Source: DASWTL01 sp966250385
Lineage (GTDB): Bacteria > Bacteroidota > Bacteroidia > Sphingobacteriales > Sphingobacteriaceae
Assembly: GCA_966250385.1 (NCBI GenBank)
Contig: CBINHC010000009.1
Location: forward strand, 124,001 to 188,000
Length of the DNA stretch: 64,000 nucleotides
Direction of reading: 5' to 3'
Shown here: piece after piece, positions 63,201-64,000 of the stretch
How positions within the stretch are numbered: position 1 is the stretch's first letter
How the letters are laid out: each line of letters begins with the position of its first letter
Translations under genes and position numbers: made by a program
The notes under the pieces: model-generated
What the model saw: the letters and a program-made list of their open reading frames with translations, nothing else
What the model was told of the DNA's origin: nothing
The model's database searches: none

Positions 63201-64000
63201 CCAGATTTCCGTTCTTCACGATCTCCCCGCCCCGGATCACGGTTGCTCGCGGATCGGGCGAAATATCCGCCAGCGTATTAACCGTTGGCACATCAGCCGT
63301 TTCAAACCATTTTTGTTCACCGTATCTGATTTCGCCATTGCTTGCATAGGCTCGGTAGTAGTATCGCTGCCCACGGGTCAGACCGGTTATCGAAGTACTG
63401 AACACACCGCCATCAGGCTGGCCGGTTACCGAAATCCGGTTGGCTAAAGGAAGATCGTCTGGGATAAAGCCATCGAAGGTACTGAATACGACTCCCCGGT
63501 CGGTAATGTCCCGTCCCCCGTTATCCTGAATATTACCGCCGATGGTTGCCATCGTACCGCTGATATTCAGCGCGTCTGTGGTGACAACGAACGGGGCCGA
63601 CGCCATCTGGGTCGGGAAACTCAATGGTTGTCCCTCGCCCCGGCCGGCAATACTCCGGGCAAACGCAACCACATAATATTCCGTGTCCGGGCTCAATCCC
63701 GTAAGTGTTGTGCTGAAGTCCTTTGACGGACCGAGGGTGATGATATTGGCCGGAGGAAGATCATTGATTTCCGTAATGGGATCCTTGCTCCATGCAAAGC
63801 CGGTCTCACTGATATCGGCGCCACCATCGCTGATCACTGTCCCCTCAAGGAACGCGTAAGTATTGCCTGTAACAGGACTGAGGGTCGCCACTTCCGGCTT
63901 TTGGGGCATCGTGAAGTCTATCGGCGCGCTATAGGCCGGTCCCGTCTCGGCACTCGATGCATAACCCCAGACATAATATTTCTGACCGGGAACGAGGCCC
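57217..64000 (-). CDS. Second giant Fn3-like/FISUMP protein, 5' end beyond the window
   Basis: At least 2260 codons; the frame is open to the right edge (YYVWGYASSAETGPAYS before the first in-window Met), so the ATG at 63909 is not the true start. At least ten tandem Fn3-like repeats of the same type as in the 46261 protein (ISDGGADISETGFAWS, YYVVAFARS) are followed by four units alternating one repeat and one FISUMP domain (CWLGQNLGA, CWITQDLGA, CWLAQNLGA, CWITQNLGA), ending YGFSLRCMKPY. It has the same architecture as its neighbour, 217 bp away, so the pair arose by duplication. The intergenic part holds operator site 9. It lacks a recognisable sorting domain at its C-terminus. Confidence 0.88.
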   Translation of the reverse strand, partial: GLVPGQKYYVWGYASSAETGPAYSAPIDFTMPQKPEVATLSPVTGNTYAFLEGTVISDGGADISETGFAWSKDPITEINDLPPANIITLGPSKDFSTTLTGLSPDTEYYVVAFARSIAGRGEGQPLSFPTQMASAPFVVTTDALNISGTMATIGGNIQDNGGRDITDRGVVFSTFDGFIPDDLPLANRISVTGQPDGGVFSTSITGLTRGQRYYYRAYASNGEIRYGEQKWFETADVPTVNTLADISPDPRATVIRGGEIVKNGNLEVKKYGLVWSLAADPTIALLSKTQNSGNIQGSFQDLPANLDPVTTYHVRAYAINDEGPGYGQDVTFVTPAALARVQTTDVKIISPSTARAGGAIVNTGGVPITDRGVVYSTKRDFKPDVDAHEKVPEFPLGAGSNFTVNLAGLEEGVTYYVRAYVHSIEAGTAYGTLVRFSTSVMSPVVHTLEVADIKGTTTRSGGQIESDGGSPILRSGLVWMKSSRADLDSESPNINNYDGLTADGIKEIASYNSIMSQLEPNTSYRVRAYAENWVGVAYGLPVDFTTAARPTLTATTILEAKAASATVSGAITDDGRLPITARGFKWSIYDDPQKASDFTADKSSDKAEPFSALITTGLVPDTHYYVWAYATNEVGTTFASPADLNTLKILAPSIVTENWDENTVTGNSAQVSARIIDDGGATVTAKGFCWSTNPDPVATLTTHIEMGSGNTPFSTTITGLLPKTKYYVRAYAKNDKVAEIGYSSPAIEFITGALPPAVGLVSFSDINMHGAKATAVVHSDGGEPITVRGFVWSTSASLPGAVDATNSVTITDTNEPFAELLDQLEAGVDYYVWAFAENALNLRGYSTSGTLLRRPVPATVITVKPATSVTATSAKLGGNVTNTGGSSITERGVYWSTANPPELDDDHKVRFNTTSTTTGSYTIDVTGLAKGTDYWYQAYAFSSGADPAYGLVEKFTTPGDPVVTTKVPVFDAATFSATTGGLVTGTGNSTLTEWGIYWGTDQDNLVTSGTKLKLTSGSFADYVLKMTPLNAGGTYYVVAYATSQAGLTGFGTVEELVVPAGAPVLSKAVLAELLATSARISAEVLSDGGKPIVKRGFVWTSQSTDPTLESKEGEVFEEIATLEQFQLEIGPLVEGRVYRVRAYAVNGEGKIGYGEVESFVKCPASITRFHYAGYNGAPTSKTITYKVLSTKFAGNAACWLGQNLGAEEQATAYNDSRPATDGWYWQFNQTQGYLTAGGSRLPNTLWNTNINENVDWNESNDPCRLLLGTGWQIPTMTDWTNARTSAGSSWNLKTAYASLKLHGAGYLSGGNLSGLGAGQYYSRSTSSLKGRFLSLTTSAYSETTTDKVNALSLRCVKTGDLDPLPTVSKVQINSTSEAGATLSAAVTSEGASAVTARGFVWNTTGGDPKVDFVTEVPAGAGLGEFSNTLAGLHNNLVYYIWAYAVSTEGTKVFGEPETFRPCPPTITRFHVAGSNGAPVDKSVTYNVISSSASGEAKCWITQDLGAADNTDRGWFWQFDRMRGYQWTGSRTPATTWDKAAYTENADWKTLNDPCRLLIGEGWRVPSKDEWISVISNGRWIALPDASSSKFKLQGSGELYHNDGWLKADGLARYWSSSSGGDNLGYFAEFSKTAYAVRATGVYKPYGFAVRCLMDEVVIGAPTVGGLSVTSTSGTSFSASATVASDGGAGVSDRGFVYNVTGTAPERGDNVSVFVSANQSSGTGNFDAVIGGLSEYSTYFVWAYASNTEGTGLSLREIICTPVTVVHQKDHNGAPESKTISYKTVSLREGSGEAKCWLAQNLGASEQADRLTNASEQAAGWFWQFNRKQGYKVTSGNVSPSWPGNSYDPGSWQPVNDPCRLQLGGGWRLPTSSEWGEVKNLYSTQATVYSSPLNLHHARYITAGGTYGSVFVSAEGYYWSSDEVSTAPQSALSLVMGSANSIVGYNKADGFPVRCVKDSGQESIPSVSRVTIQAPTATSFTGAATVTLSGGSAITDRGIVYNTTGLPPGLGAGNTVIRPAVMNAVGEFSINIVGLDPGITYYVWAFAKNTNKPEVVYSERTVFPICPSEFMVQHKGGENGAPADKTIMYKAVSTTLSGSQACWITQNLGASQPADIANEDLTTSRGWFWRYTSTQGYSMDSGTREPLADWGTAIGNGLASEDPCKLLLGFGWRMPTRTEWTNADNTSGWGTVDQAHASVLKLHAPGFIGYDGVYTAKGKAGAFWISGGAYFRTGVVGEVATSVYSGVNANYGFSLRCMKPY

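Noticed and set aside
46261..64000. Many long open frames on the plus strand opposite the giant genes
   Set aside because: They are antisense shadows of the repeats: none has a signal, motif or spacing of its own.
46261..64000. Possible CRISPR or DNA-level tandem repeat array
   Set aside because: The periodicity is at protein level (about 95 and 200 residues); the DNA of the units is well diverged and there are no short identical repeats with spacers.

Overview
The window is from a Bacteroidota chromosome, most likely of the Cytophagales/Sphingobacteriales type. Evidence: TonB-dependent receptors paired with DUF4249 lipoproteins, PorP/SprF and gliding-motility C-terminal domains of the type IX secretion system, TAnnTTTG promoter elements, and few Shine-Dalgarno sequences. 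I cannot name a genus. No rRNA, tRNA, CRISPR array, phage or insertion sequence was recognised.

Layout. 1-5177: a decayed nutrient-receptor locus. An STN-type TonB receptor carries a frameshift and is then joined, by an apparent deletion of about 1 kb, to the back half of a DUF4249 lipoprotein gene; an intact MG2-domain secreted protein follows. 5235-13309: flavoprotein reductase, multi-PAS histidine kinase, a frameshifted DUF488 gene, two secreted proteins, the tail of a P-type ATPase, and an NTF2-like secreted protein. 13578-20565: flavin oxidoreductase, cupin, GlxA-type regulator, an intact TonB receptor plus DUF4249 pair, and a GNAT protein with a cysteine-rich tail. 21184-33254 (minus strand): a copper/heavy-metal efflux block (TolC-like, CusB-like, metal-binding lipoprotein, CusA-like, CopA, 2Fe-2S reductase, HMA chaperone), then a short AraC regulator with an N-terminal CxxC HMA-like domain and a second Cys-rich GNAT protein. 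33383-41540: HAD hydrolase, a candidate small RNA, a second RND tripartite pump, and two more HMA-AraC regulators. 41601-64000 (minus strand): outer-membrane and T9SS-linked proteins, a TlpA-like thioredoxin, and two giant repeat proteins (3579 aa, and more than 2230 aa running off the right edge) built from Fn3-like repeats and FISUMP domains.

Main discovery. Nine promoters share one architecture: a 12-bp half-site near AATTATATAAGT, a second half-site near AATTTTGTAAAG starting exactly 21 bp later, then 20 bp (19 once), then a TAnnTTTG -7 element. This is the geometry of AraC-family activator sites. The promoters serve both RND efflux operons, two of the three HMA-AraC genes, the TonB receptor/DUF4249 operon, a Cys-rich GNAT gene, a flavin oxidoreductase, a giant FISUMP protein, and a stretch with no annotated gene that looks like a terminated RNA of about 95 nt. 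The HMA-AraC proteins are the natural candidates to bind it. The window therefore seems to hold a previously unrecognised CxxC-sensor regulon joining metal export, import, acetyltransferases, surface proteins and possibly a regulatory RNA.
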